Assembly (NCBI GenBank): GCA_947628665.1
Contig: CANRAU010000001.1
Location: 62,001 to 126,000, forward strand
Reading direction: 5' to 3'
From: an uncultured Clostridia bacterium
GTDB taxonomy: Bacteria > Bacillota > Clostridia > Oscillospirales > Acutalibacteraceae
DNA length: 64,000 nt
This document shows, one piece after another, positions 11,856 through 21,393 of this stretch (the stretch's first letter is position 1; each line of letters begins with the position of its first letter). Position numbers and translations under genes: made by a program. The notes below the pieces were generated by a model. It ran no database searches. It had not been told where the DNA came from and saw only the letters and a program-made list of their open reading frames with translations.

Positions 11856-12521
11856 TTATTTATCCAGCCAGCCCTTTTTGAACATCAAATGTGCGGACAA
11901 AAGCGAGATGACCACGCCGACGGGGATGAGTACGCCCGTGGCGAGCTTACCGCTGCACAAAAGCAGCAGGATGATCGCCGCGTTGGGGACAATGGCGAGC
12001 TTCCAATGCTTCATAAAATAGCTGATGCCCAGCGCGCCGAACAGCGCGGGAACGACCTGATCAAACGCGGGCGCAAAAACGGAATTGTCGTCAGTCAAAT
12101 ACGGAAGCACGGGGCTGAACGCCACCACGCCCACGGCGATGATCAGCGTGGTCACAATGGAGGAAGTCGCGATGGCGATCGTGGAAATGACCTCGCCCTC
12201 CTCGCTGTTGGCACGCACGCCCGCGTTTTCCATGGCGTTTAAGCCGCAGGGCAGTTTTAAATTGGTGATGTTGCCCGTTACGAAGCTCAAATATGTACCG
12301 CCCGCACCGAGCAGGGGCGTGTAGGTGAATACCTCGATCACAGATGTCGGATAAAACAGCATGGCGACGGGCAAAAGCCCTTTCAGTACGAATTCTCCCT
12401 TAGGCCATACGCCGAGATGCACGCAAATGCCTACGGGGATCAGCAAAAAGAGCGCCAGAGCCGTAATATCCCAAAGGATGCCGTAAAAATGTACGCTGTT
12501 CGCATAGGTTCTGTTTTTCAT
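11856..12521 (-). CDS. Polytopic membrane protein, partner of the DUF5058 protein
   Basis: A 221-residue membrane protein with about six hydrophobic segments and no name that I can support. It begins 13 bases after the stop of the DUF5058 gene, so the two form one operon. The middle contains LGAGGTYLSFVTGNITNLKLPCGLNA, with the Gly/Asn/Pro-rich character of substrate-binding reentrant loops of transporters, and a short acidic stretch (ANSEEGEV). I infer that it is one half of a two-subunit permease. Confidence 0.65.
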   Translation of the reverse strand: MKNRTYANSVHFYGILWDITALALFLLIPVGICVHLGVWPKGEFVLKGLLPVAMLFYPTSVIEVFTYTPLLGAGGTYLSFVTGNITNLKLPCGLNAMENAGVRANSEEGEVISTIAIATSSIVTTLIIAVGVVAFSPVLPYLTDDNSVFAPAFDQVVPALFGALGISYFMKHWKLAIVPNAAIILLLLCSGKLATGVLIPVGVVISLLSAHLMFKKGWLDK

Positions 12522-12534
12522 ATCCGCACCCTCC

Positions 12535-13305
12535 TTAACCGCGCCATTCCAAGGCCGCGACCGATTCGGGCAGCACGAGGGACAGCACCATCACGACCAC
12601 CATCGCAAGGATCATGCTGAACGGCATGGCAAACGGCTGCAGCCATTTGATTTGGAATTTGTCCGCAATTTTTTGCAGGATGAACATAAACAGCATGGAC
12701 GACAGCAGCGCCGACAGGGACATCACGCCCGCGCCGTCGCCGATGATCTCGGCTTCGCCCTTGCCGACCACCGCGCGGCCGATGAACGCGGAAATCAGCC
12801 CGATGAACGCGGCGGCGGACATCGCATCCGCCCATTTCCCGTTTTTGGCGGCGACCTTGCCAAGCCCCTTTTGAATCTTTTTGAGCATAAACGGCACCAA
12901 CACGAGCGGCATAATGCTGCCGAGGGTCATGACCCATGCGATGGTCGAAAAGACCGTCGGGTCGGTGACCTCCCGGGAAAGCCCCGCCGTGCTGCCGAAC
13001 GCCTCAATAGCCGCTTCCGCTGCAGGGACTTCATAGCTGATCGCGCCGATCACGGTCAGCCGAATCCACGGCAGCACCAGCCCCAGCGCACCCGAAAGCG
13101 TCAGAACGGTCGCGAGAATGGCGATTGCGGGCGCGATCGTAAACAGCGCGCCCGATGAAACCGTCTTTTTGAGCGTAGAGGTCTCTATGCCCAGTTCTTT
13201 GGCGCGCCGCCATGCGCGCACCAGAAAAAATACGGACTGCGCGATGACGAACACCACCACAAGTGCGCCTACGGTGTACATAAACGCATCGGATTTAAAA
13301 TCCAT
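12535..13305 (-). CDS. DUF5058 family membrane protein
   Basis: A 256-residue polytopic membrane protein resembling the DUF5058 family. About six hydrophobic segments are visible, including PAIAILATVLTLSGALGLVL and AAFIGLISAFIGRAVV. Start ATG at 13305 has AAAGGGGGAAGC upstream; a longer frame to 13389 has no ribosome site. It heads a two-gene operon with the next gene downstream. Function is not established; transport is inferred from topology and pairing. Confidence 0.7.
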   Translation of the reverse strand: MDFKSDAFMYTVGALVVVFVIAQSVFFLVRAWRRAKELGIETSTLKKTVSSGALFTIAPAIAILATVLTLSGALGLVLPWIRLTVIGAISYEVPAAEAAIEAFGSTAGLSREVTDPTVFSTIAWVMTLGSIMPLVLVPFMLKKIQKGLGKVAAKNGKWADAMSAAAFIGLISAFIGRAVVGKGEAEIIGDGAGVMSLSALLSSMLFMFILQKIADKFQIKWLQPFAMPFSMILAMVVVMVLSLVLPESVAALEWRG

Positions 13306-13429
13306 ATTGCTTCCCCCTTTTGAAATGCAATGACTCTTTATGCCTATTTTACTATACGAAAAGGCCAAGCACAACACCAAATTTTGCATGCGGCCTGTGG
13401 TCGTTAATACTTTATTTACAAAATATCGG

Positions 13430-13459
13430 TTGACACCGTCATTCTTTCTACGGTATAGT
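13430..13459 (+). promoter_or_regulatory. Sigma-A promoter of citrate synthase
   Basis: TTGACA (13430-13435), 18-base spacer, TATAGT (13454-13459), 60 bases before the start codon. Confidence 0.75.
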
Positions 13460-13520
13460 AACTTTAGGAGTACTGGACTTGGGTTCGCCCGCGAATGCGC
13501 GGGCTGAAAAGGAGTTGCAC

Positions 13521-14882
13521 ATGAGAAAAAATAAGGCGGATATTCTCGAATATGTCGATAAAATGAGCCGCGAGAATATTTCCTGCAGCAAAATCGATAC
13601 GGAGCTTTATGAAAAATATTCTGTGAAACGCGGCCTGCGCGATAAGTCGGGGACGGGCGTTTTGGCAGGGCTTACCACCATTTCCACCGTAAAATCCTAT
13701 GAGGAGACCGAAAACGGGCGCGTACCCTGCCCCGGGGAGCTTCGTTATCGCGGCATCAATGTGACGGAGCTTGTGAAAGGGTGCTTGACGGAGCATCGTT
13801 TCGGCTTTGAAGAAGCGTCCTTTTTGCTGTTGTTCGGGCATTTGCCGACCGATGAGGAATTGCGGGAATACGGCAGTATCATCGCCGCGCTGCGCTATCT
13901 GCCGACCAACTTTGTACGCGATGTTGTGATGAAAGCGCCCAGCCGCGATATTATGAATTCCATGACGCGCAGCGTGCTGACGCTGTCCGCGTATGATTCC
14001 GACCCGACCCAAATGACGCAGGCAAACGTCCTGCGGCAATGCCTTTCGCTCATCAGCCGTTTCCCGATGCTGGCGGTTTACGGCTATCAGGCGTATAACC
14101 ACTATGTGTTGAACGACAGCCTGTATATCCACCGCCCCGACGCAAAGCTCTCCGCTGCGGAAAACATTCTGCGTCTGCTGCGTCCCGACAAGAAATACAC
14201 CGCGCTGGAAGCGCAGGTGCTGGATATTGCGCTGATTTTACATATGGAACACGGCGGCGGCAACAATTCCTCGTTCACGACGCATGTGGTCGCGTCCTCG
14301 GGCTCGGATACGTTCTCGGTCATGGCGGCGGCGCTGTGTTCGTTGAAAGGGCCGAAGCACGGCGGCGCCAATATCAAGGTCGTCGAAATGGTCAACGACT
14401 TGAAAAAGCACGTACATGACACGACCGACGAGGACGAAGTGCGCGCATATTTGGAAAAGCTGCTGAATCGCGAAGCCTTTGACCAAAAGGGTCTGATCTA
14501 CGGCATGGGTCATGCGGTGTATTCGATTTCTGACCCGCGTGCGGAGGTTTTCAAGGGCTTTGTCAAGAAGCTGGCGCTTGAAAAAGGGCGCGAGGACGAT
14601 TTTGCGCTGTACAGCATGATCGACCGCTTGGCGCCGCAGGTCATTGCCGAGCGCCGCAGAATTTATAAGGGCGTCAGTCCCAACGTCGATTTTTACAGCG
14701 GCTTTGTTTACAGTATGCTGGATATTCCCGTGGAACTGTACACGCCGATCTTTGCCATGGCACGTATCGTGGGCTGGAGCGCGCATATGATGGAGGAACT
14801 GACGAATGTGGATAAGATCATTCGCCCCGCCTACAGAAGCGTATCCGACACAAAGCCCTATTTGCCGTTGACCGAGCGGTAA
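13521..14882 (+). CDS. gltA: Citrate synthase
   Basis: A 453-residue citrate synthase (si type), condensing acetyl-CoA and oxaloacetate. Conserved parts are the LRYRGINV substrate loop, the HGGGNNSSFTTHVVASSGSD stretch, GPKHGGAN and the catalytic MGHAVYSISDPRA with its active-site His and Asp. ATG at 13521 follows AAAAGGAGTTGCAC, so an upstream TTG-started extension at 13479 is rejected. Other TCA-cycle genes are not beside it; in anaerobic Clostridia this enzyme commonly feeds an oxidative half-cycle to glutamate, which fits the arg, pro and gln genes in the window. Confidence 0.95.
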   Translation: MRKNKADILEYVDKMSRENISCSKIDTELYEKYSVKRGLRDKSGTGVLAGLTTISTVKSYEETENGRVPCPGELRYRGINVTELVKGCLTEHRFGFEEASFLLLFGHLPTDEELREYGSIIAALRYLPTNFVRDVVMKAPSRDIMNSMTRSVLTLSAYDSDPTQMTQANVLRQCLSLISRFPMLAVYGYQAYNHYVLNDSLYIHRPDAKLSAAENILRLLRPDKKYTALEAQVLDIALILHMEHGGGNNSSFTTHVVASSGSDTFSVMAAALCSLKGPKHGGANIKVVEMVNDLKKHVHDTTDEDEVRAYLEKLLNREAFDQKGLIYGMGHAVYSISDPRAEVFKGFVKKLALEKGREDDFALYSMIDRLAPQVIAERRRIYKGVSPNVDFYSGFVYSMLDIPVELYTPIFAMARIVGWSAHMMEELTNVDKIIRPAYRSVSDTKPYLPLTER

Positions 14883-14910
14883 GCGAACGTAAAATCGTAT
14901 AGAATATCTA

Positions 14911-14962
14911 CGGCGGAAACGGACAGCCTGAGAGCTGCTGCGTTTCCGCCGTTTTGCGTTTT
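14911..14962. terminator. Terminator between convergent genes
   Basis: CGGCGGAAACG pairs with CGTTTCCGCCG and is followed by TTTTGCGTTTT after the citrate synthase gene; A-rich sequence precedes it for the opposite strand. Confidence 0.8.
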
Positions 14963-15000
14963 GGATTTTCAATTGCCCCGAAAAGCTGCGCCGTATGGCA

Positions 15001-16131
15001 CTATGCGTTCAGTTTTTCGGTGAAATCCGACATGGCCTCCGAAATGCGAATCTGCTGCGGGCAGACCTTTTCACAGCTGCGGCAGCCGATGCAGGCGGAC
15101 GGGTGCTTCTCAGGCGGGATCGCCATCAACGCCATGGGCGCGATGAAGCCGCCGCCCGTAAATACATGTTCGTTGTAAAGGTCTAACAGCCGCGGGATAT
15201 CCAAGCCCTTCGGACAATGGCTGACGCAGTAGTGGCACGCCGTGCAGGGTAGCCGCCCGCCGAGCATACCGTCCGCAATGCCGAGCAGCGCACGCATTTC
15301 CGTTTCGCTCAGGGGCTTTTCTTCCTCGAAGGTTCGGATATTCGCCCGAAGCTGTTCCATATTCGACATTCCCGACAGCGTAACGGTCACGCCGGGCAGG
15401 GTTTGCAGAAAACGGAACGCCCACGCGGGAACGGTCTCGTCGGGACGAAGCGTTTGCAGGGTCTCGCCGACGGCCTCGGGGAGCTTGGCGAGCTTTCCGC
15501 CGCGCAGAGGCTCCATGACCCAAATCGGAATGGAAAGCTCGTTTAGAAGCTCGACCTTGGCTTTGGCGTCCTGGAAAGACCAGTCCACGTAATTGAGCTG
15601 CATTTGGCAAAACTCCATATGGTCGCCGTATGCCGCCAAGAACCGCTTCAAAACGTCGAGGCTTCCGTGTACGGAGAACCCAAGATGCCGAATTCGCCCC
15701 GCCTGCTTTTGTGCGAGCAAATACTTAAAAATTCCGTATTTTTCATCCAAATACGCGTCGATGTTCATTTCGCATACGTTGTGGAACAAATAGAAATCAA
15801 AATATTCCACACCGCATTTTTCTAACTGCTTTTCAAAAATCTCCTGCACCTTGGGCATGTTGGAGAGATCGTAGCCCGGGAATTTGGAAGCGAGATAAAA
15901 GCTGTCGCGGGGGTACTTCGCAAGCGTACTGCCCATAACGGTCTCGGAATTGCCGTCATGGTAACCCCACGCGGTGTCGTAGTAATTGATCCCCTTTTCC
16001 ATGGCGTAAGCGACCATTTCCTCCACGGCAGGCACGTCGATATGCGCGTCGTTCCCGTCTGTGAGCGGCAAACGCATTGCGCCCAGACCCAGCGCCGAAA
16101 GCTCCAAATCCTGAAATTTCTTGTAGATCAT
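15001..16131 (-). CDS. Aldo/keto reductase with C-terminal 4Fe-4S domain
   Basis: A 376-residue protein. The N-terminal ~270 residues form an aldo/keto reductase barrel: LGLGAMRLP, YYDTAWGYHDG with the catalytic Asp and Tyr, LASKFPG with Lys and YLFHNV with His. The C-terminal part carries two clusters of cysteines, CTACHYCVSHCPKG and CIGCRSCEKVCP, each fit for a 4Fe-4S cluster. This fused architecture is common in anaerobes and suggests electron transfer from ferredoxin rather than NADPH alone. ATG at 16131 follows GGAGGGAACAGAT. Substrate unknown. Confidence 0.92.
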   Translation of the reverse strand: MIYKKFQDLELSALGLGAMRLPLTDGNDAHIDVPAVEEMVAYAMEKGINYYDTAWGYHDGNSETVMGSTLAKYPRDSFYLASKFPGYDLSNMPKVQEIFEKQLEKCGVEYFDFYLFHNVCEMNIDAYLDEKYGIFKYLLAQKQAGRIRHLGFSVHGSLDVLKRFLAAYGDHMEFCQMQLNYVDWSFQDAKAKVELLNELSIPIWVMEPLRGGKLAKLPEAVGETLQTLRPDETVPAWAFRFLQTLPGVTVTLSGMSNMEQLRANIRTFEEEKPLSETEMRALLGIADGMLGGRLPCTACHYCVSHCPKGLDIPRLLDLYNEHVFTGGGFIAPMALMAIPPEKHPSACIGCRSCEKVCPQQIRISEAMSDFTEKLNA

Positions 16132-16231
16132 ATCTGTTCCCTCCAATTGTATTGCCTATGCAATATTTTATCATATCGGCGGGATTTTGCAAGGGCAAAG
16201 CCGATTTTTGTTTTCCCCCGAAAAATCGTGC

Positions 16232-16260
16232 TTGACAAATCCCCCTTGGGAGCATATAAT
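16232..16260 (+). promoter_or_regulatory. Sigma-A promoter of the leu T-box transcript
   Basis: TTGACA (16232-16237), 17-base spacer, TATAAT (16255-16260), immediately before the T-box leader. Confidence 0.85.
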
Positions 16261-16266
16261 ACTACC

Positions 16267-16565
16267 ACAAACAAAATATCGCCTACCAAAGACTGTGAAG
16301 GAAACAAGGCAAATAGAAAGCTTTCAGAGAGCTGCCGTTCGGTGCGAGGCAGCACGGTATATTTGCGTATAACTCGTTCCGGAGTCGCCCGGCTGAAATC
16401 ATAGGTCGGGACGGTTGACCCCGTTATTCGGTCAGACCTTGTTAGAGGTCGTTTGAGGGCGGCTTTTCTGTAAGGAAAGTCCGCTGAATTAGGGTGGTAC
16501 CGCGTGGAATGTTTCCTCGCCCCTATTTTGCCGAGAGCAGGCAAAATGCGGGCGATTTTTTGTTG
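16267..16565 (+). promoter_or_regulatory. T-box leader, leucine specifier (CUC)
   Basis: A tRNA-sensing T-box riboswitch. Stem I has the GAAGG start near 16297, the AGAGAGCTG element with its GGTGCGAGGCAGC partner, and a specifier loop AACTCGTT in which CTC (16373-16375) is the leucine codon. The T-box AGGGTGGTACCGCG (16491-16504) pairs with uncharged tRNA 3' ends. A terminator follows: TCGCCCCTATTTTGCC with GGCAAAATGCGGGCGA and a T-run (about 16517-16562). Uncharged tRNA-Leu(GAG) should allow read-through into leuA. Confidence 0.93.
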
Positions 16566-16589
16566 GTATTTTGAAAAGGAGAAACGCTT

Positions 16590-18308
16590 ATGAAAACGCA
16601 AAAGTATTTTCCGTTTACACCGATTGACCTGCCCGACCGCACATGGCCGTCCAAGACCATTACCGAAGCGCCCATTTGGTGCTCCGTGGATTTGCGCGAC
16701 GGCAATCAGGCGCTCATCGACCCGATGAATTTGGAAGAAAAGCTCGAAATGTTCCAAACGCTGGTGCGTATCGGCATTAAGGAGATCGAGGTCGGATTTC
16801 CGTCGGCTTCCGAGACCGAATATGAGATCCTGCGCACGCTCATCGAGGGCGGCTATATCCCCGACGACGTCACCATCCAGGTGCTGGTGCAAAGCCGCGA
16901 GCATTTGATCAAAAAGACCTTTGAAGCCGTTAAGGGCGCAAAAAACGTCATTATCCATTTCTACAATTCGACTTCCACCTTGCAGCGCAAGGTCGTGTTC
17001 CGCAAGGACATGGACGGCATTATCGACATCGCCGTAACGGGCGCGCGCCTGATCAAAAAGCTGTCGGACGAACTCATGCAGACGTCGGACATCAACATCC
17101 GCTATGAATATTCCCCCGAGAGCTTTACGGGTACGGAAATGGACAACGCCGTGGAAATTTGTCAGCGCGTGCTGGAGGAGCTTGACGCAACGCCCGAAAA
17201 CAAGGTCATCCTGAACCTGCCCGCGACCGTCGAGGGCAGCACGCCCAACGGGTACGCCGACCAAATCGAGTATTTCTGCCGTCACCTGAAGGGTCGCGAC
17301 AGCGCGATCATCAGCCTGCACCCGCACAATGACCGCGGAACGGCGGTCGCTGCGGCGGAATTGGGGTTGCTGGCGGGCGCAGAGCGCATCGAAGGTACGC
17401 TGTTCGGCAACGGCGAACGCACGGGAAACGTCGATCTGGTCACGCTGGCGCTCAATATGTATACGCAGAATATCGACAGCGGCCTGGATTTTTCGGACAT
17501 CAACAAGGTGAGAGAGGTCTACGAGCGCACGACCAAAATGAAGGTCGGCCCGCGCCAGCCTTATGCGGGCGAGCTTGTGTTCACCGCGTTTTCGGGTTCC
17601 CACCAGGACGCCATCAACAAGGGCAAGGCCTATATGAACGAAAGCCATTCCGACCGCTGGGAAGTGCCGTATCTGCCCATAGACCCCGCCGACGTCGGGC
17701 GGGAATACGAGCCGATCATTCGCATCAACAGCCAGTCGGGCAAGGGCGGCGCGGCATATGTCATGCAGGAATTCGGCTTTAAAATGCCCAAGGCCATGCA
17801 CCCCGAATTCGGCGCGGTGGTACAGGCGGCCTGCGACAAAAAGGGTAAGGAATTGCAGGCGCAGGAGGTTTTCGACCTCTTTATTGAGGAATACCGCAAT
17901 GTTTGCGGCCCGTATCGGCTGCTCAACCACAAATTCAGCGAAGAAAAAGAGGAGCATGAGCTTCTTACCAAGGTGCATTTTTCGGGAACGATCCAGTATA
18001 ACGGCGATGCGCCCATAAAAATCGAGGGTACGGGCGCAGGTCCTATCGACGCGTTCTTCAGCGCACTCCAGTCCATCGGTATTACGGGGTATCATTTTGT
18101 GGACTACTCCGAGCACGCCATTTCCGTGGGCGCGGACGCCAAGGCCTGCTCGTACATTCATTTGCTTTCTCCCGAGGGGAGAGAGGTGTTCGGCATCGGC
18201 ATTTCGCATAACATCAACTATGCGTCGCTGAAGGGCATTTTGTGCGCCATTAACCGCTGTCAGAAAAACTGCGTGCGCGCCGAACAGCCGCCGATTTTTT
18301 CCAAGTAA
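16590..18308 (+). CDS. leuA: 2-isopropylmalate synthase (LeuA2 type)
   Basis: A 572-residue 2-isopropylmalate synthase, the first committed step to leucine from 2-ketoisovalerate. It has the N-terminal [17 protein letters not shown] motif, which places it in the longer LeuA2 branch, the [18 protein letters not shown] metal site, and a C-terminal regulatory domain ([11 protein letters not shown] and the DYSEHAI part) where leucine inhibits. The ATG has AAAAGGAGAAACGCTT upstream. It is the first gene after the leucine T-box, and leuB follows after 85 bases. Confidence 0.96.
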   Translation: MKTQKYFPFTPIDLPDRTWPSKTITEAPIWCSVDLRDGNQALIDPMNLEEKLEMFQTLVRIGIKEIEVGFPSASETEYEILRTLIEGGYIPDDVTIQVLVQSREHLIKKTFEAVKGAKNVIIHFYNSTSTLQRKVVFRKDMDGIIDIAVTGARLIKKLSDELMQTSDINIRYEYSPESFTGTEMDNAVEICQRVLEELDATPENKVILNLPATVEGSTPNGYADQIEYFCRHLKGRDSAIISLHPHNDRGTAVAAAELGLLAGAERIEGTLFGNGERTGNVDLVTLALNMYTQNIDSGLDFSDINKVREVYERTTKMKVGPRQPYAGELVFTAFSGSHQDAINKGKAYMNESHSDRWEVPYLPIDPADVGREYEPIIRINSQSGKGGAAYVMQEFGFKMPKAMHPEFGAVVQAACDKKGKELQAQEVFDLFIEEYRNVCGPYRLLNHKFSEEKEEHELLTKVHFSGTIQYNGDAPIKIEGTGAGPIDAFFSALQSIGITGYHFVDYSEHAISVGADAKACSYIHLLSPEGREVFGIGISHNINYASLKGILCAINRCQKNCVRAEQPPIFSK

Positions 18309-18393
18309 CAAAGTATTCGGCGTTTGCAAACGTCAATTAACATGGCCGACCAAACACTTTGGCCGGCAAGAATGGAACGAAAGGAACAAGACA

Positions 18394-19464
18394 ATGAGAG
18401 AGCATAAGATCGTGGTATTGAAAGGGGACGGCATTGGCCCCGAGATCGTGGAGGAAGCGCTGCGGGTGCTGGACGCCGCAGGGGAAAAATTCGGCTTCCA
18501 AATGCGCTATGACGACCGTTTGATGGGCGGCGCGGCCATCGATGCAGTCGGTGTGCCGTTGCCCGAGGAGACCGTTACCGCCTGCAAAGCGGCGGACTGC
18601 GTATTTTTGGGCGCGGTCGGCGGCCCGAAATGGGATACCCAGCCCGGTCCCAACCGTCCCGAAGCGGGACTTTTGGGCATTCGCGGCGCATTGGGACTGT
18701 ATGCGAACCTGCGTCCCGCGAAAATTTTCGCACCGCTCAAGAGCGCTTCGCCCATCAAGGACAGCATCATCGGCGACAGCATGGATGTGCTGATCGTGCG
18801 GGAGCTGACGGGCGGCATTTATTTCGGCGAACGCGGCACGGGCGAGGAAAACGGCGAAAGCTACGCCTACGATACCGAAAAATATACGGTTTCCGAGATT
18901 CGCCGCATCGCCAAGGTCGCGTTTGAAATGGCGATGAAGCGCAACAAAAAGCTGACAAGCGTGGATAAGGCCAACGTGCTGGATTCCTCACGCCTGTGGC
19001 GCAAAACGGTCATCGAAATGTCGAAGGACTATCCCGAAGTCGAGCTTTCGCATATGTATGTGGACAACTGCGCCATGCAGCTCGTGCGCAATCCCAAGCA
19101 GTTTGACGTGATCGTGACGTCCAACATTTTCGGCGATATTTTGTCCGATGAAGCGTCCATGATCTCCGGCTCGATCGGGATGCTCGCTTCCGCGTCGCTT
19201 TCCGACGGAAGCTTCGGGCTTTACGAGCCGATCCACGGTTCTGCGCCCGACATTGCGGGGCAGGGCGTCGCGAACCCCCTGGCGACGATCCTTTCCGCCG
19301 CAATGATGCTCAAATATTCGCTGGACGAACCCGAAGCGGCGGCCGCCATTGAGAGCGCGGTCAACGCGGCGCTCGAAACGGTACGCACGCCCGACATTTA
19401 CGAGGAAGGGCTGAAAAAGGTCTCCACCCGTGAAATGGGCGACGCCGTGATCGCCAATCTGTAA
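18394..19464 (+). CDS. leuB: 3-isopropylmalate dehydrogenase
   Basis: A 356-residue NAD-dependent dehydrogenase of the isocitrate/isopropylmalate family: [10 protein letters not shown] at the start, the [23 protein letters not shown] substrate segment, DKANVL, and the [19 protein letters not shown] cofactor-binding region. It oxidises and decarboxylates 3-isopropylmalate. It shares the T-box transcript with leuA. The isomerase genes leuC and leuD that normally accompany these two are not in the window, so they must lie elsewhere if the pathway is complete. Confidence 0.96.
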   Translation: MREHKIVVLKGDGIGPEIVEEALRVLDAAGEKFGFQMRYDDRLMGGAAIDAVGVPLPEETVTACKAADCVFLGAVGGPKWDTQPGPNRPEAGLLGIRGALGLYANLRPAKIFAPLKSASPIKDSIIGDSMDVLIVRELTGGIYFGERGTGEENGESYAYDTEKYTVSEIRRIAKVAFEMAMKRNKKLTSVDKANVLDSSRLWRKTVIEMSKDYPEVELSHMYVDNCAMQLVRNPKQFDVIVTSNIFGDILSDEASMISGSIGMLASASLSDGSFGLYEPIHGSAPDIAGQGVANPLATILSAAMMLKYSLDEPEAAAAIESAVNAALETVRTPDIYEEGLKKVSTREMGDAVIANL

Positions 19465-19481
19465 AGGGAAAACCGCAAAAG

Positions 19482-19510
19482 GACTGCCGAGCTACGGCAG
19501 TCTTTCTATT
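19482..19510 (+). terminator. Terminator of the leuA-leuB operon
   Basis: GACTGCCG-agcta-CGGCAGTC followed by TTTCTATT, 18 bases after the leuB stop. Confidence 0.8.
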
Positions 19511-19543
19511 GACATCATGAAAGCCAAGGACGGGAGGGACAGA

Positions 19544-20296
19544 ATGCTTCGGAAAATCATTAAAATCAATGAGGAAAAATGCAACGGCTGCGGCGCTTGC
19601 GCCAAAGCCTGCCATGAGGGAGCGATCGCTATGGTGGACGGTAAGGCAAAGCTCACCCGCGAGGACTATTGCGACGGTTTGGGGGATTGTCTACCGAATT
19701 GTCCAACAGGGGCGATCACCTTTGAGGAACGGGAAGCTGCCGCATATGACAAGCAAGCCGTAGCCGAACACAGAAGGGCGATACAGGGGCATTTTTTTGA
19801 ACTTTCCCAAAGCCATGGCTGCAAAGGAGCGCAGATTCGGGAGATGTCGCACACCGACCCGACCGCGCAAAGCATCGATACGGGCGAACCGATCTCTGCG
19901 CTTCGCAACTGGCCTGTGCAAATCAAGCTCGCCCCCGTCAAAGCCCCGTATTTTGACAAAGCCGAGCTGCTCGTAGCCGCCGACTGTACCGCTTACGCCT
20001 ATGCCGCTTTTCATCGGGAAATGATGCGCGGCAAGGTCACGCTCATCGGCTGTCCCAAGTTAGACGGCGTGGATTATAGCGTTAAGCTGACAGAGATCCT
20101 GCGGCAAAACGACATTCAAAGTATCACCGTGGCACGCATGGAAGTTCCCTGCTGCGGCGGACTGGAGGCAGCGGTAAACAGAGCGCTTCGGGCAAACGGC
20201 AAGTGTATCCCCCAACAGGTCGTCACCGTTTCGACCGACGGACATATTTTAGAGAGCGGAGGAAACATGGACAATGCGTTATATGAAAAACATTGA
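19544..20296 (+). CDS. Ferredoxin-like 4Fe-4S protein
   Basis: A 250-residue protein. The N-terminal part holds two cluster motifs, CNGCGACAKACHEG and a second with CDGLGDCLPNC. The remainder, about residues 75-250, has a further CTAYAYAAFH and CPKLDG, and CCGGLEAAVNRAL near the end, and resembles the iron-sulphur proteins annotated only as 4Fe-4S binding in Clostridia. ATG at 19544 follows GGGAGGGACAG. The last 23 bases overlap the cupin gene, so the two are likely translated together. A redox-sensing or electron-transfer role is inferred. Confidence 0.8.
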   Translation: MLRKIIKINEEKCNGCGACAKACHEGAIAMVDGKAKLTREDYCDGLGDCLPNCPTGAITFEEREAAAYDKQAVAEHRRAIQGHFFELSQSHGCKGAQIREMSHTDPTAQSIDTGEPISALRNWPVQIKLAPVKAPYFDKAELLVAADCTAYAYAAFHREMMRGKVTLIGCPKLDGVDYSVKLTEILRQNDIQSITVARMEVPCCGGLEAAVNRALRANGKCIPQQVVTVSTDGHILESGGNMDNALYEKH

Positions 20297-20618
20297 CCAA
20301 GAAAAGGTCTTAAAATTGACGGATGAGATCACCGTGCAGCCCGGGCAGATCGTCAGTAAAACCCTTGCCCAAAACGATGCGGTCAGTATCACGCTGTTTG
20401 CGTTTTCCAAAGATGAGGAGATCGGTACGCATGATTCCGAGGGCGATGCATTTGTTCATGTTTTGGAGGGCTCGGGCAGATTTACGGTGGGCGGCACGGC
20501 ACATATCGTAAAGGCCGGAGAGGCGCTGGTTATGCCCGCAAAAATCCCGCACGCCGTGTATGCACTTGAGGACTTCAAGTGGATTTTGACGGTCGTTTTT
20601 CCCCACAAAAATAAATAA
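20274..20618 (+). CDS. Cupin-domain protein
   Basis: A 114-residue single-domain cupin. The two cupin motifs are visible: GTHDSEGDAFVHVLEGSG, which here keeps His and Glu metal ligands, and the second motif near PAKIPHAVYALEDF with a His. The ATG at 20274 uses the GGAGG inside the end of the Fe-S gene. Proteins of this size are often annotated only as cupins; the substrate is unknown. Confidence 0.85.
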   Translation: MRYMKNIDQEKVLKLTDEITVQPGQIVSKTLAQNDAVSITLFAFSKDEEIGTHDSEGDAFVHVLEGSGRFTVGGTAHIVKAGEALVMPAKIPHAVYALEDFKWILTVVFPHKNK

Positions 20619-20631
20619 GGATCAAGAAAAC

Positions 20632-20674
20632 AAAAACGGGAAGCGCGCTTTTTTGGCGTGCTTCCCGTTTTTTG
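20632..20674. terminator. Bidirectional terminator
   Basis: AAAACGGGAAGCGCGC pairs with GCGTGCTTCCCGTTTT, with T and A runs on both sides, between the cupin gene and ktrA. Confidence 0.85.
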
Positions 20675-20727
20675 TATGCTCTCAATGCTGCTGTACAGCC
20701 TGCAAAAATCCGTTTTCCGTGATCGGA

Positions 20728-21378
20728 TCATCGGATATGGAAATATTTTTCCACCGCTTTATATTCCCCCAGCACAAGCATGGTTTCATCCTCGGTCAAA
20801 ACCGTTTCCGGCGTGAGTACGGCGGTCATTTTCCCGTCCCGTTTGATCGCCATGATATTGATATTATATTTTTTCCGAATGTCGATCTGCCCGATGCTTT
20901 TGCCGTGCCACGCTTTGGGGACGCGCACTTCATAAATCGCATGGGAATCGTCAATTTCGATATAGTCCAAAATATGGTTCGACGCATAGCGGATTGCCGC
21001 CCATTTCGCGATCTGCTTTTCGGGGAACAGCACCTCGTCCGCGCCGTTGCGCAGCAAAAATTTGGCCTGTATATCCCGCGAAGCCTGCGAAACAACGACC
21101 TGCGCGCCCAATTCTTTTAAATTGGAGGTGGTTTCCAGCGAATTTTGGAAATCGTCCCCGATGGCGACGATACAAGTGTCAAAATTGTCAATGCCCAGCG
21201 TTTTCAAAAAAGCGGCGTTGGTGCTGTCGCCGATCTGCGCGTTTGTGACGTACGGCAGGACTTCGTTGACTTTCTCCTCGTCGCAATCGACCGCCATGAC
21301 TTCCACGTCCATTTCGTGCATCTGCAGCGCGATGCGTTTGCCGAACTCCCCAAGCCCGATGAGTAAAATCGATTTCAT
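20728..21378 (-). CDS. ktrA: Potassium uptake regulatory subunit KtrA/TrkA
   Basis: A 216-residue cytoplasmic RCK protein. The N-terminal Rossmann domain binds nucleotide (GLGEFGKRIA and the acidic VDCDEEKV at the end of beta2), and the C-terminal RCK_C domain follows from about residue 135, the usual place for nucleotide or cyclic-di-AMP binding. It controls the membrane channel encoded by the gene immediately upstream; the two are separated by 15 bases and form an operon. Confidence 0.92.
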   Translation of the reverse strand: MKSILLIGLGEFGKRIALQMHEMDVEVMAVDCDEEKVNEVLPYVTNAQIGDSTNAAFLKTLGIDNFDTCIVAIGDDFQNSLETTSNLKELGAQVVVSQASRDIQAKFLLRNGADEVLFPEKQIAKWAAIRYASNHILDYIEIDDSHAIYEVRVPKAWHGKSIGQIDIRKKYNINIMAIKRDGKMTAVLTPETVLTEDETMLVLGEYKAVEKYFHIR

Positions 21379-21393
21379 AAAAATTATTCTCCT

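Noticed and set aside
16128-18329. A 733-residue open frame antisense to leuA and the T-box
   Set aside because: Would run through the T-box, promoter and leuA; His/Arg/Ala-rich shadow.
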